Source: Firmicutes bacterium UBA6418 (GTDB taxonomy: Bacteria; Bacillota; Clostridia; Peptostreptococcales; Anaerovoracaceae). Taken from it: 35,214 bases of DNA. Numbering within the stretch: the first letter of the stretch is position 1; each line of letters starts with the position of its first letter. The translations under genes were made by a program, and so were the position numbers. Shown here piece after piece: positions 22,627 through 31,339 of the stretch. The stretch is from assembly GCA_002439735.1 (NCBI GenBank), contig DJPG01000058.1, positions 1 to 35,214 of the forward strand. The letters are read 5' to 3'. The notes beneath the pieces were generated by a model. That model saw nothing but the letters and a program-made list of their open reading frames with translations. It made no database searches and had not been told where the DNA came from.

Positions 22627-25600
22627 ATGAGAAAATTAAAAACGATGGACGGAAACGCCGCTGCTGCTCATGTTGCGTATGCTTTCTCGGAGGTTGCCGC
22701 GATCTACCCGATCACGCCGTCCTCACCTATGGCAGAAAACATGGACGAATGGGTTTCCCAGGACAGAACCAATATCTTCGGTGAAAAAGTTAAGATCGTT
22801 GAAATGCAGTCCGAGGCAGGCGCAGCCGGTGCCGTTCACGGTGCCATCGCAGCCGGTGCTTTGACCTCAACGTTCACAGCATCCCAGGGTCTGCTCTTAA
22901 TGATTCCGAATATGTATAAATTAGCAGGCGAACAGACGCCGGCCGTTTTCCACGTCGCAGCACGTTGCGTCGCGACACACGCACTGAATATTTTCGGTGA
23001 CCACAGTGACGTTATGGGTTGCCGCCAGACCGGTTTCGGCATGATTGCCTCCAACTCCGTGCAGCAGGCCATGGATCTGGCCGCTGTTGCGCACTTAAGC
23101 GCGATCGCAGGCCGCGTGCCGATGCTGCATTTCTTCGACGGATTCCGTACCTCCCATGAACAGCAGAAGATCGAAGTCTGGGACTACGATGATCTGAAAG
23201 AAATGGTGGACTGGGAAGCACTCAAACGATTCAAACAGAACGCGCTCAACCCGAACCATCCACATACTATGGGTTCCGCGGAACAGCCGGAAACATTCTT
23301 CCAGCACAGAGAAGCCTGCAATACCGCTTATCTGGAAACTCCGGATCTTGTAAACAAATACATGGAAATGGTCAATGCCAAGATCGGTACCGACTATAAG
23401 CCGTTCAACTACTATGGAGCACCGGACGCAGAAGAGATCATCATCGCCATGGGTTCGGTCTGTGAATGTGCAGAAGAACTGATCGACTACCTGAACGCAA
23501 GAGGCAAGAAGGTTGGTATCGTGGAGGTACATCTGTACAGACCATGGTCCACCAAATACCTATTAAAGGTGATGCCGGAAACGGTCAAGAAGATCGCAGT
23601 TCTCGACCGAACCAAAGAACCGGGTGGTACCGGCGAACCGTTATACCTGGATATCGTTACCGCACTGCGCGGCACGAAATTTGAAGGCTGCCTGATCTGC
23701 GGCGGTCGTTACGGTCTGGGTTCCAAGGACGTACAGCCGGGCGACGTACTGGCCGTATACGAAAACCTGTGGAGCGACGCGCCGAAGAAGGAATTCACCC
23801 TTTCCATCACCGACGACGTGACCAATCTTTCCATCCATGGCTCCGAAAATCCGGATGTCGCGCCGAAGGGAACCAAGGCTTGCAAGTTCTGGGGTCTGGG
23901 TGCTGACGGTACCGTTGGCGCAAACAAGAACTCCGTTAAGATCATCGGTGACCATACCGACATGAAGGCGCAGGCATACTTCCAGTATGATTCCAAAAAA
24001 TCTGGCGGCGTTACCATTTCTCACCTGAGATTCGGTAATGAACCGATTCGTTCAACCTATTATGTAAAACAGGCTGACTTCGTTGCTTGTCATAATGAAG
24101 CTTATCTGTACAAGTATGAAATGGTACAGGATGTAAAACCGGGCGGATTCTTCCTGCTTAACTGCACATGGTCCGATGACGAACTCGAAGAAAAATTACC
24201 GGGCAAGGTCAAGAGATACATTGCGCAAAACAATGTACAGTTCTATACCTGTGACGCGGTAACCATGGCCAAAGAGATCGGTCTGGGCGCACGCAGAACG
24301 AACTCCATCCTGCAGGCAGCTTTCTTCAAGCTGGCTGATATCATTCCGATCGACAAAGCGGAAGGCTATATGAAGGATGCGATTGCAAAGACCTACAAGA
24401 AAAAAGGTCAGGACATCGTAGACATGAACTGCAAGGCAGTTGACGCAGGTCTGAACCACATCCATAAGGTCGAGGTTCCGGAAAGCTGGAAGAACGCAGC
24501 AGACGATGCGCCGGCAGCTCCGCTGGTAGGCAGAGACAAGCTGCAGACGGAATTCCTCAATGACATTCTGGTACCGACCGCAAATCTGACTGCGGATAAT
24601 ATTCCGGTCTCCAAGTTTATGGATACCGTGACCGGCATGATGCCTGCGGGAACCGCTGCATACGAAAAGCGTGGTATCGCGGCGGATCTTCCACACTGGA
24701 ATGTAAAGAACTGTATGCAATGTAACTGGTGTGCGACCGTTTGTCCGCACGCGGTAGTCCGTCCGTTCGTTCTGACAGAGGAAGAAGCAAAGAATGTGGA
24801 TGACGCCGTGCCGATGAAGGGAACGAAAGACCTGAAATTCACTCTCGGCTGGTCGCTCATGGACTGCACCGGCTGCGGCTCCTGCGCAGAGGTATGCCCT
24901 GCGAGAAACAAGGCGATCACCATGGCACCGGAAGAAGAGCATTATATGCACGCGCAGCAGGCGAAATTCGACTATTTATACAAGAACGTCGATGAAAAGG
25001 AAACTCCGTTCAAAGAAAACAGCGTGAAAGGTGCGCAGTTCAAGACACCACTGATGGAATTCTCCGGTGCTTGTCCGGGCTGTGGAGAAACACCATACGC
25101 AAAATTGGTAACACAGTTGTTCGGCGATCGCATGTTCATTGCGAACGCGACCGGATGCTCCTCCATCTGGGGTGCTTCCGCTCCGGCGACACCGTACACG
25201 GTTAATAAAGAAGGCAGGGGTCCTGCTTGGGCAAACTCCCTGTTTGAAGACAACGCGGAATTCGGTTTCGGTATGGCGACTTCCGTTAACGCAAGAAGAA
25301 ACGAGTTGAAATCTGCTGTCGAAAGATTGTATGATGTCATCGGTGTACCGGCGAAAGCATGGGTCGTATCCATGCATGACAGTAAAACTTCCAGAACAAC
25401 CGGCGATATTTTGTTGGAGGAAGCGAAGAAAATCGCGGATACCAATGAAGACGCAAAATACGTTGTGGACAATGCGGATCTGCTGACCAGACCATCCATG
25501 TGGATCTTCGGTGGTGACGGTTGGGCATACGATATCGGCTACGGCGGACTGGATCATGTTCTGGCATCCGGCGAAGATGTCAACGTTCTGGTATTCGATA

Positions 25601-26148
25601 CCGAAGTGTACTCCAATACAGGCGGACAGGCATCCAAAGCAACGCCAATCGGTGCGGTTGCGAAGTTTGCTTCCTCCGGCAAATCTGTAAAGAAAAAAGA
25701 TCTCGCGCAGATCGCGATGGCTTATGGCTACGTTTATGTCGCGCAGATTGCCATGGGCGCAAATCCGGAACAGACGCTCAAAGCCATCCGTGAAGCGGAA
25801 AGCTACCATGGACCGTCCCTGATCATCGCATATTCACCATGCATCAACCACGGCGTGAAGGCAGGTATGAACAAAGCAATGCTGGAAATGAAAAAAGCGG
25901 TTAGAGTCGGATATTGGGATCTGTTAAGATACAATCCGGAACTTGCGGCCAGAGGAGAAAATCCATTGTCTGTCGACTCCGCGGCACCAAGTGGATCCTA
26001 CAAGGATTTCCTGATGGGCGAGGTTCGTTACAATTCGCTGGAACTCGGATTCCCGGACAGAGCCGAAAAACTCTTCCAGGAGGGTGAAGAATTTGCGAAG
26101 GAAAGATACGAAGAGCTGAAGCATCGCCAGGACAACTTCGGTAAGTAG
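22627..26148 (+). CDS. nifJ: Pyruvate:ferredoxin (flavodoxin) oxidoreductase
   Basis: PFOR oxidises pyruvate with CoA to acetyl-CoA and CO2, reducing ferredoxin. The single-chain enzyme of 1173 residues has the usual domain order: the pyrimidine-binding domain (IYPITPSSPMAENMDEW), the transketolase C-like and gamma regions, a two-cluster ferredoxin domain and the thiamine-binding C-terminal domain. Cluster motifs are C696-699-702-706 and C747-750-753-757. The proximal-cluster region is GACPGCGETPYAKL, and the thiamine site is GGDGWAYDIGYGG to TEVYSNTGGQASK. ATG 22627 follows GAAGGAGA. Length and motifs are complete. It lies between the polyferredoxin and nfnA in one operon. Confidence 0.98.
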   Translation: MRKLKTMDGNAAAAHVAYAFSEVAAIYPITPSSPMAENMDEWVSQDRTNIFGEKVKIVEMQSEAGAAGAVHGAIAAGALTSTFTASQGLLLMIPNMYKLAGEQTPAVFHVAARCVATHALNIFGDHSDVMGCRQTGFGMIASNSVQQAMDLAAVAHLSAIAGRVPMLHFFDGFRTSHEQQKIEVWDYDDLKEMVDWEALKRFKQNALNPNHPHTMGSAEQPETFFQHREACNTAYLETPDLVNKYMEMVNAKIGTDYKPFNYYGAPDAEEIIIAMGSVCECAEELIDYLNARGKKVGIVEVHLYRPWSTKYLLKVMPETVKKIAVLDRTKEPGGTGEPLYLDIVTALRGTKFEGCLICGGRYGLGSKDVQPGDVLAVYENLWSDAPKKEFTLSITDDVTNLSIHGSENPDVAPKGTKACKFWGLGADGTVGANKNSVKIIGDHTDMKAQAYFQYDSKKSGGVTISHLRFGNEPIRSTYYVKQADFVACHNEAYLYKYEMVQDVKPGGFFLLNCTWSDDELEEKLPGKVKRYIAQNNVQFYTCDAVTMAKEIGLGARRTNSILQAAFFKLADIIPIDKAEGYMKDAIAKTYKKKGQDIVDMNCKAVDAGLNHIHKVEVPESWKNAADDAPAAPLVGRDKLQTEFLNDILVPTANLTADNIPVSKFMDTVTGMMPAGTAAYEKRGIAADLPHWNVKNCMQCNWCATVCPHAVVRPFVLTEEEAKNVDDAVPMKGTKDLKFTLGWSLMDCTGCGSCAEVCPARNKAITMAPEEEHYMHAQQAKFDYLYKNVDEKETPFKENSVKGAQFKTPLMEFSGACPGCGETPYAKLVTQLFGDRMFIANATGCSSIWGASAPATPYTVNKEGRGPAWANSLFEDNAEFGFGMATSVNARRNELKSAVERLYDVIGVPAKAWVVSMHDSKTSRTTGDILLEEAKKIADTNEDAKYVVDNADLLTRPSMWIFGGDGWAYDIGYGGLDHVLASGEDVNVLVFDTEVYSNTGGQASKATPIGAVAKFASSGKSVKKKDLAQIAMAYGYVYVAQIAMGANPEQTLKAIREAESYHGPSLIIAYSPCINHGVKAGMNKAMLEMKKAVRVGYWDLLRYNPELAARGENPLSVDSAAPSGSYKDFLMGEVRYNSLELGFPDRAEKLFQEGEEFAKERYEELKHRQDNFGK

Positions 26149-26168
26149 AGAAAGGAGGATGCACGAAC

Positions 26169-27023
26169 ATGAAAAGATTTGAAGTTACTTGGAAAAGAAG
26201 ATTGAATGACCATATGGTCTGGCTGAAGATCTATGCGCCTCTGGTTGCGAAACATGCAAAACCGGGACAATTTATCATCCTCAGAACAGATGAATTCGGG
26301 GAAAGAATCCCGCTGACGATGGCAGGACATAACGAAGAAGACGGCACCATTGACCTGATCTACGCAGCAGTTGGCAGAACGACGATGCTGATGGATCAGT
26401 TGGAGCCGGGCGACTGCTTCGCGGATATTGTAGGTCCTCTGGGCAAGCCGACCCATATGGATGGACTCAAGAGAGTTTGCGTGGTCGGCGGCGGTACCGG
26501 TAATGCGCTGGCATACCCATTGGCATGCGGCATGCACAACCACGGTGTGGAGACGGTTATGATCGCCGGATTTAAGACAAAGGATCTTGTGATCCTCGAA
26601 GATGAATTCCGTGCAGGCGTCGATGAATTATACGTGATGACCGATGACGGTAGCTATGGTGAAAAAGGCTTTACCACAGCAAAACTGGAAGAACTGATTC
26701 AGGCAGGCGAAAAATTTGATGAAGTCGTTGCGGTCGGACCGCCGATGATGATGAAGTTTACCTGCCAGATTGCTGAAAAATACGGCATTCACTCTGTAGC
26801 ATCCCTGACCGCCTACATGATCGATGGTACCGGCATGTGCGGCGGCTGCAGATGCATGATCGGCGGCGAAGATAAGTTCGTATGTGTCGACGGTCCGGAA
26901 TTTGACGGCGCCCTGGTTGATTGGGATGATCTGATCAGAAGATCGGCGTACTACAAGGATCAGGAAGCGGAAGATCGTGCACACGTATGCAGATTAACAG
27001 GAGGTGTTCGTTATCATGATTAA
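26169..27023 (+). CDS. nfnA: NfnA: small subunit of NADH-dependent reduced ferredoxin:NADP+ oxidoreductase
   Basis: FAD- and [2Fe-2S]-containing subunit of the electron-bifurcating NfnAB complex, also annotated as ferredoxin-NADP+ reductase alpha or sulfide dehydrogenase beta subunit. ATG 26169 has AAAGGAGG at 26152-26159. The 284 residues show the ferredoxin-reductase fold (FAD block GERIPLTMAG, dinucleotide block CVVGGGTGNALAYPLA) and the late cysteine motif DGTGMCGGCRC with a further Cys near CVDG, which binds the [2Fe-2S] cluster. It overlaps nfnB by eight bases. Placement after PFOR suggests PFOR-derived ferredoxin is used with NADH to make NADPH. Confidence 0.93.
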   Translation: MKRFEVTWKRRLNDHMVWLKIYAPLVAKHAKPGQFIILRTDEFGERIPLTMAGHNEEDGTIDLIYAAVGRTTMLMDQLEPGDCFADIVGPLGKPTHMDGLKRVCVVGGGTGNALAYPLACGMHNHGVETVMIAGFKTKDLVILEDEFRAGVDELYVMTDDGSYGEKGFTTAKLEELIQAGEKFDEVVAVGPPMMMKFTCQIAEKYGIHSVASLTAYMIDGTGMCGGCRCMIGGEDKFVCVDGPEFDGALVDWDDLIRRSAYYKDQEAEDRAHVCRLTGGVRYHD

Positions 27024-28407
27024 TTTGGTACATCAGCAGAACCCGATGCCGGAACAGATGCCGGAAGTCAGAAACAAGAATTTCCTGGAAGTCTGCACAG
27101 GCTATACAGAAGACCAGGCGATCCGTGAAGCGATGCGCTGCTTAAGATGCCGCAAGAAACCTTGCGTTTCCGGATGTCCGGTTAACATTAAGATTCCATC
27201 CTTTATCGCAAAAGTTGCAGAAGGTGACTTCGAAGCCGCTTATGAGATCATCTCGGAAGATAGCTCTTTGCCGGCAATCTGTGGACGTGTCTGCCCACAG
27301 GAAAACCAGTGTCAGGGTGAGTGTGTACATGGCAAGAAGGGCGAACCGGTTGCCATCGGCAGACTGGAACGCTTTGTAGCTGACTGGCATGCGGCAAACT
27401 TCGGCGATGAAGAGATTAAGCCGGTCAAAGGCAACGGACATAAAGTTGCCGTCATCGGTGCAGGCCCTGCAGGTCTTGCCTGCGCGGGAGACCTGGTAAA
27501 TAAAGGCTACGAAGTGACCGTTTATGAAGCGCTGCACAAGACCGGCGGTGTTCTGGTCTACGGTATCCCGCAGTTCCGTCTGCCGAAGGAGATTGTCGCA
27601 CAGGAGGTTGCGAAGCTGGAAGCCAAAGGTGTGAAATTCATCACGGATGCCGTTGCCGGTCGTGCCTTTACGGTCGACGAGCTGATGAAGGAAGGTGGCT
27701 ACGAATCCGTATTCATCGGAACCGGCGCGGGACTTCCGTCCTTTATGCACATCCCGGGCGAAAATTACATCGGCGTTTGCTCCGCGAATGAATATCTGAC
27801 GCGTATCAACCTGATGAAGGCTTATCTGCCGGAATACGATACGCCGATCATGCACGGTGACAAGATCGCCATCGTCGGCGGCGGTAACGTAGCGATGGAC
27901 GCGGCAAGATGCGCGAAACGTATGGGTGCTTCCGAAGTTTACATCATCTACAGAAGATCTCTGGCAGAGCTTCCGGCAAGAGCTGAAGAAGTACACCATG
28001 CGATGGAAGAAGGCATCATCTTCAAGCTTCTGAACAATCCGGTTCAGATCCTCGGTGATGAAAACGGTCGTGTCAGAGCCATTGAATGTGTAGAAATGGA
28101 ACTCGGTGAACCAGATGCCTCCGGCAGAAGAAAACCGATCGTCAAAGAAGGCTCCAACTTTGAAATTCCGGTTGACATGGTTATCATGTCCATCGGCACC
28201 AAGCTGAATACCCTGATTCTGGATACGACGGATCATCTGGAAGCAAACAAGAAGGGCGGTATTGGTACGGATGACGGCGCAGCAACCAACCGCGAAGGCA
28301 TCTTCGCAGGCGGTGACGCAGTTACCGGCGCAGCAACGGTCATCAAGGCAATGGGTGCAGGAAAAACTGCAGCAGCCAGCATTGATGCATACCTGAGCAA
28401 CAAATAG
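27016..28407 (+). CDS. nfnB: NfnB: large subunit of NADH-dependent reduced ferredoxin:NADP+ oxidoreductase
   Basis: Related to the small subunit of glutamate synthase; in NfnAB it carries the bifurcating FAD and two [4Fe-4S] clusters. The N-terminal cysteines are in CLRCRKKPCVSGCPV and CGRVCPQENQCQGEC. The first dinucleotide fold is VAVIGAGPAGLACAGDL, the second IAIVGGGNVAMDAARCAKRMGA, and the C-terminal FAD motif is GIFAGGDAVTGAATVIKAMGAGK. ATG 27016, within the nfnA end, has AGGAGGTG at 26999-27006; GTG 27004 would start inside that site. The product has 463 residues. No glutamate synthase large subunit is adjacent, which favours Nfn over GltD. Confidence 0.93.
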   Translation: MINLVHQQNPMPEQMPEVRNKNFLEVCTGYTEDQAIREAMRCLRCRKKPCVSGCPVNIKIPSFIAKVAEGDFEAAYEIISEDSSLPAICGRVCPQENQCQGECVHGKKGEPVAIGRLERFVADWHAANFGDEEIKPVKGNGHKVAVIGAGPAGLACAGDLVNKGYEVTVYEALHKTGGVLVYGIPQFRLPKEIVAQEVAKLEAKGVKFITDAVAGRAFTVDELMKEGGYESVFIGTGAGLPSFMHIPGENYIGVCSANEYLTRINLMKAYLPEYDTPIMHGDKIAIVGGGNVAMDAARCAKRMGASEVYIIYRRSLAELPARAEEVHHAMEEGIIFKLLNNPVQILGDENGRVRAIECVEMELGEPDASGRRKPIVKEGSNFEIPVDMVIMSIGTKLNTLILDTTDHLEANKKGGIGTDDGAATNREGIFAGGDAVTGAATVIKAMGAGKTAAASIDAYLSNK

Positions 28408-28421
28408 AATCTAACAACAAG

Positions 28422-28456
28422 AAACATGGCCACTTTTCACAGTGGCCATGTTTTTT
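28422..28456 (+). terminator. Strong terminator after nfnB
   Basis: AAACATGGCCACT (28422-28434) pairs perfectly with AGTGGCCATGTTT (28441-28453), followed by more T. Confidence 0.93.
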
Positions 28457-28466
28457 AAATAATCTA

Positions 28467-28497
28467 TTGCTTTTTTTTCAGAATATGGTGGTAAGAT
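28467..28497 (+). promoter_or_regulatory. Candidate promoter of a small RNA
   Basis: Extended -10 TGGTAAGAT (TAAGAT at 28492-28497) with TTGCTT at 28467-28472, 19 bp upstream. The spacing is long, but extended -10 promoters tolerate it. Confidence 0.4.
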
Positions 28498-28503
28498 AAA
28501 GCT

Positions 28504-28588
28504 AAGAGGTAAGCCTTGCGGCTGAACCGGTTAGTTTCTAGGCTTTACAGCCTTTCCGCTCCTGATTGCAGCAGGAGCGGCTTTTTTT
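28504..28588 (+). ncRNA. Candidate small structured RNA of about 85 nt
   Basis: Between the candidate promoter and the terminator at 28556-28588 lies a segment with no ORF but with clear pairing: AGCC-TTGC-GGCT (28512-28523), AGGCT-TTAC-AGCCT (28540-28553) and the alternative GTAAGCC with GGCTTTAC (28509-28515/28541-28548). The two pairing modes exclude one another, as in riboswitch-like elements. I recognise no known family. Confidence 0.4.
28556..28588 (+). terminator. Terminator of the candidate small RNA
   Basis: CCGCTCCTG (28556-28564) pairs perfectly with CAGGAGCGG (28572-28580), then C and seven T. It is not the end of nfnB, which has its own terminator about 100 bases upstream. Confidence 0.85.
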
Positions 28589-29015
28589 AATGGAGTTGTC
28601 CTCGCTGATGAAGAGCAGCGATGGAAACTCCTTATGCAACAGTTTGCGAAGAAGGCAAACTGTTGCGATGCCTGATTCGCTCGAACTGACTGCTATGCTC
28701 GAAATCGTAATCCTCATTCTTACCGTCTCTTTTCTCCAAATCCACACAGACCCTTTGAATCTCAGCGCAGCCGCGCGGCTCATTGCTCTGGGCAATTAGA
28801 GTGTATCATAAAATCGAAAAAAGAACAAGCGTTCTTTTCACGATTTCTTGCGATTTTTGTGCCAAAATGTGAGTATTTTGTATGCATTTAGGCAATGCTA
28901 AGAAATTGAGTAAAAATGTTTTTTTTTTGTATTTATTCAAAATGCTTTTGGGTAATATAGTATAAGGGGAAGATTTCAGATTTGAGAAATATGCTAAGAT
29001 AAGGAGGCAGCAAAA
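28589..29015 (+). other. Hairpin-rich, gene-poor stretch before the V-ATPase operon
   Basis: GGAGTT-TCC-TCGCTG pairs with CAGCGA-GGA-AACTCC (28592-28631, 15 bp with two single-base bulges). GCAACAGTTTGC pairs perfectly with GCAAACTGTTGC (28636-28647/28655-28666). AAATCG-AAAAGAAC pairs with GTTCTTTT-CGATTT (28811-28846). An open frame to 28799 encodes a hydrophobic stretch but has no ribosome site. From 28850 the DNA is very A/T-rich; possible -10 elements lie around 28953-28966 (TAATATAGTAT) and TTGAGT-18-TATTTA at 28906-28935, one of which probably drives the V-ATPase genes. Confidence 0.5.
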
Positions 29016-29342
29016 GTGTTTACAGAAGAATTACAAGCGATCAGACAAGCGGAAGATGCGGCGGATGCGTTACGCAAAGAAGCAAAAACCGAAGCCGCGA
29101 AGCTGATCAAAGATGCAAACACCAAAGCCGGCAAACTGGCAGACGAAGCCGAAACAAAGGCCAAAGAATGCTATGAGGCGTTCCTTGCGGAGGGACAGCA
29201 GGTCGCACAGGCACAGTATGAGGACGCCATAGAGAAAGCCAGGAAGTTCTGCGCGAAGATGGAAGCGGAAGCCGGCGAAAAGCAGGACCGAATTGTAAAG
29301 TTCATAGCGGAAAGGATCGTGAAGTCAAGTGGCAATTGTTAA
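29016..29342 (+). CDS. ntpF: V-type ATP synthase peripheral stalk subunit (G/H family)
   Basis: A 108-residue, almost entirely helical and heavily charged protein with Ala/Glu/Lys heptads, as expected for the coiled-coil G/H subunit that pairs with subunit E in the peripheral stalk (AhaH of archaeal-type ATPases, NtpF of Enterococcus hirae). GTG 29016 is the start, preceded by AAGGAGG at 29001-29007. It is the first gene of the operon and overlaps the next by 14 bases. Weak primary conservation means the call relies mainly on composition and operon position. Confidence 0.85.
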   Translation: MFTEELQAIRQAEDAADALRKEAKTEAAKLIKDANTKAGKLADEAETKAKECYEAFLAEGQQVAQAQYEDAIEKARKFCAKMEAEAGEKQDRIVKFIAERIVKSSGNC

Positions 29343-31317
29343 GATGCAGAAAGTCTGCGTCATTGGACTTGACAACGAAAAAGAGGAGTTCATGAGCCGT
29401 CTGATGGATTTCGGCGTGGTAGAATTGACCGACCAGACCGCAAAGCTTTCGGACGAAATCTGGGCACAGAACGTGATGGTCGATGAAAGCCGCGATGCAG
29501 CCGCAAAGCTGGAGGAAAAGATCAGCCGCGCAGGTCTCGCACTGGAAGTCATCGAAAAATACGGCAAACTGAAACAGCCGCTCTTTGCGACACGCAGAAG
29601 AGTCTCGGCAGCGCGTATGAAGCGCCTGCTGACAGACTCACAGGGTGCGCTGACCGGACAGGTCGAGGATCTTCTGAACCTGAACGACCGGATCAACGCA
29701 CTCAGCGAGAGCAGAAACAAGCTGGAGCAGGATGAAACTTCTCTTAAGGTCTGGCAAAGCTACGACCTTCCGCTGGAACTGACCGGCACGAAACAGACCA
29801 CGGTGCAGACCGGCGTGCTCCCGATGGGCACGGATCTCGACGCACTGACCGGCGCGCTGGCAGGACAGGCGGAAACGGACGGCACGGTTTTTAAGATCAT
29901 CAGCAGGGACAAGGATCTGTACTATGCGGCGATCTTGATGCTGACCGAACAGGCATCCGATGTGCAGACGATACTAAAACAATACGGTTTTTCACAGGTG
30001 ACCTTCAAGGACATGGAGGGCACAGCGAGCGAGAACCTTATACGGATTGATGGGGAAAAAGATGTATTAAGGGAAAAGTATGAGGCGGCAGTCAAGGAAG
30101 CCGCCACAAAGGCCGCATGGAAAGCAGGCATCGAGGAGTATGCCGATATGCTGAACGTTGCAGCCGACAAAGAAAAAATCAAAACGAAACTGCTGAAGAC
30201 CAAACAAACCTTTTTCTTGGAGGGATGGATCCCGGAAAGATGCAGGAAAAAGGCAGCAGAGCTTCTGGATGCGTGCGAATGCTATTACGCGTTTCGCAAA
30301 CCGGAAGCAGAGGAAGAAGTACCGGTTCTCCTGGAGAACAAGAGCTTCTTTCGGCCGACGGAAGCGATCACCGAGATGTATTCGCTGCCGAGCTATTGGG
30401 GCTTTGACCCAACCTCGATCTACGCGCTGTTCTACATTGTTTTCTTCGGAATGATGTTCAGCGACGCGGGCTATGGTTTGATCATGGCGATCGGATGCTT
30501 TGTGATTCTCAAAAAATTTGATCTCGAAGGAACGACCTGGAAGATGATCAAGTTATTCTTCTACTGCGGCATCTCCACCTTTGCGTGGGGCGCGCTGTTC
30601 GGCGGATGGTTCGGTGATGTGGTGACGGTATTTTCATCTACCTTCCTCGGCAGGGCAGCAGAGCTGAAACCGCTGTGGTTCAATCCACTGGATGATCCGA
30701 TGAAGCTCTTGATCCTGTCGCTGATCCTGGGTGTCATCCACCTGTTCGTCGGTATGGGGATCCAGGCCTACATGGAAATCCGGGAAGGCAAATGGATGGA
30801 TGCGATCTGCGGGGAAGGCGTCTGGTATCTGACGATCCTCGGACTGGCAGCCCTTTTGGGCGGCAGTACGCTGGGCATCGCAGGACTCGGGACAGCCGGC
30901 AAGTGGATGTCGATCCTCGGCGCGGCAGGCGTGCTGCTCGCGGGTGCGCGAGGCAAAAAAGGCATCGGGATGCTGACAGGCGCTTTCGCGAACCTGTACA
31001 ACATCACCAGCTGGCTTTCGGACATTTTATCCTACGCGAGACTCCTCGCGCTGGGACTGGCGACCGGCGTCATCGCACAGGTCGTCAATACGATGGGATC
31101 ACTGTTCGGCGGCGGTATCGCAGGGCTGGTCTTGTTTGTCCTGATCTTTGCGGTCGGCCACGCGATCAACTTTGCCATCAATATGCTGGGTGCGTTCATT
31201 CACTCGGCGAGACTGCAGTATGTGGAATTCTTCGGGAAATTCTACGTCGACGGCGGCGAACCGTTCGACCCGTTCCGCAAGAAGACCAAGTATATACGCT
31301 TTGAAAACGAAGAGTAG
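29329..31317 (+). CDS. ntpI: V-type ATP synthase subunit I (membrane a subunit)
   Basis: Stator subunit carrying the ion half-channels. GTG 29329 gives MAIVKMQKV, the usual N-terminus of this family; total 662 residues. The first ~340 residues form the cytoplasmic part with long helices; the rest is membrane-embedded, beginning near PSYWGFDPTSIYALFYIVFFGMM. The essential arginines that face the rotor ring are at 571 (LSYARLLALGLA) and 628 (HSARLQYVEFFGKF), matching the two key arginines known in the E. hirae enzyme. The overlap with the preceding gene suggests translational coupling. Confidence 0.95.
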   Translation: MAIVKMQKVCVIGLDNEKEEFMSRLMDFGVVELTDQTAKLSDEIWAQNVMVDESRDAAAKLEEKISRAGLALEVIEKYGKLKQPLFATRRRVSAARMKRLLTDSQGALTGQVEDLLNLNDRINALSESRNKLEQDETSLKVWQSYDLPLELTGTKQTTVQTGVLPMGTDLDALTGALAGQAETDGTVFKIISRDKDLYYAAILMLTEQASDVQTILKQYGFSQVTFKDMEGTASENLIRIDGEKDVLREKYEAAVKEAATKAAWKAGIEEYADMLNVAADKEKIKTKLLKTKQTFFLEGWIPERCRKKAAELLDACECYYAFRKPEAEEEVPVLLENKSFFRPTEAITEMYSLPSYWGFDPTSIYALFYIVFFGMMFSDAGYGLIMAIGCFVILKKFDLEGTTWKMIKLFFYCGISTFAWGALFGGWFGDVVTVFSSTFLGRAAELKPLWFNPLDDPMKLLILSLILGVIHLFVGMGIQAYMEIREGKWMDAICGEGVWYLTILGLAALLGGSTLGIAGLGTAGKWMSILGAAGVLLAGARGKKGIGMLTGAFANLYNITSWLSDILSYARLLALGLATGVIAQVVNTMGSLFGGGIAGLVLFVLIFAVGHAINFAINMLGAFIHSARLQYVEFFGKFYVDGGEPFDPFRKKTKYIRFENEE

Positions 31318-31339
31318 AAGACTCACAGGAGGAAATATT

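Noticed and set aside
27016..28407. GltD (glutamate synthase small subunit)
   Set aside because: The fold is shared, but there is no GltB gene and the partner is NfnA, so NfnB is the better name.
28538..28795. 85-codon open frame on the - strand
   Set aside because: No ribosome site and no family resemblance; it mirrors the hairpin array.
28566..28799. Small hydrophobic ORF on the + strand, with an internal ATG at 28668 giving a helix rich in Ile, Leu and Val
   Set aside because: No ribosome site before any of its possible starts; its DNA is dominated by hairpins. A type I toxin cannot be excluded but is not supported.
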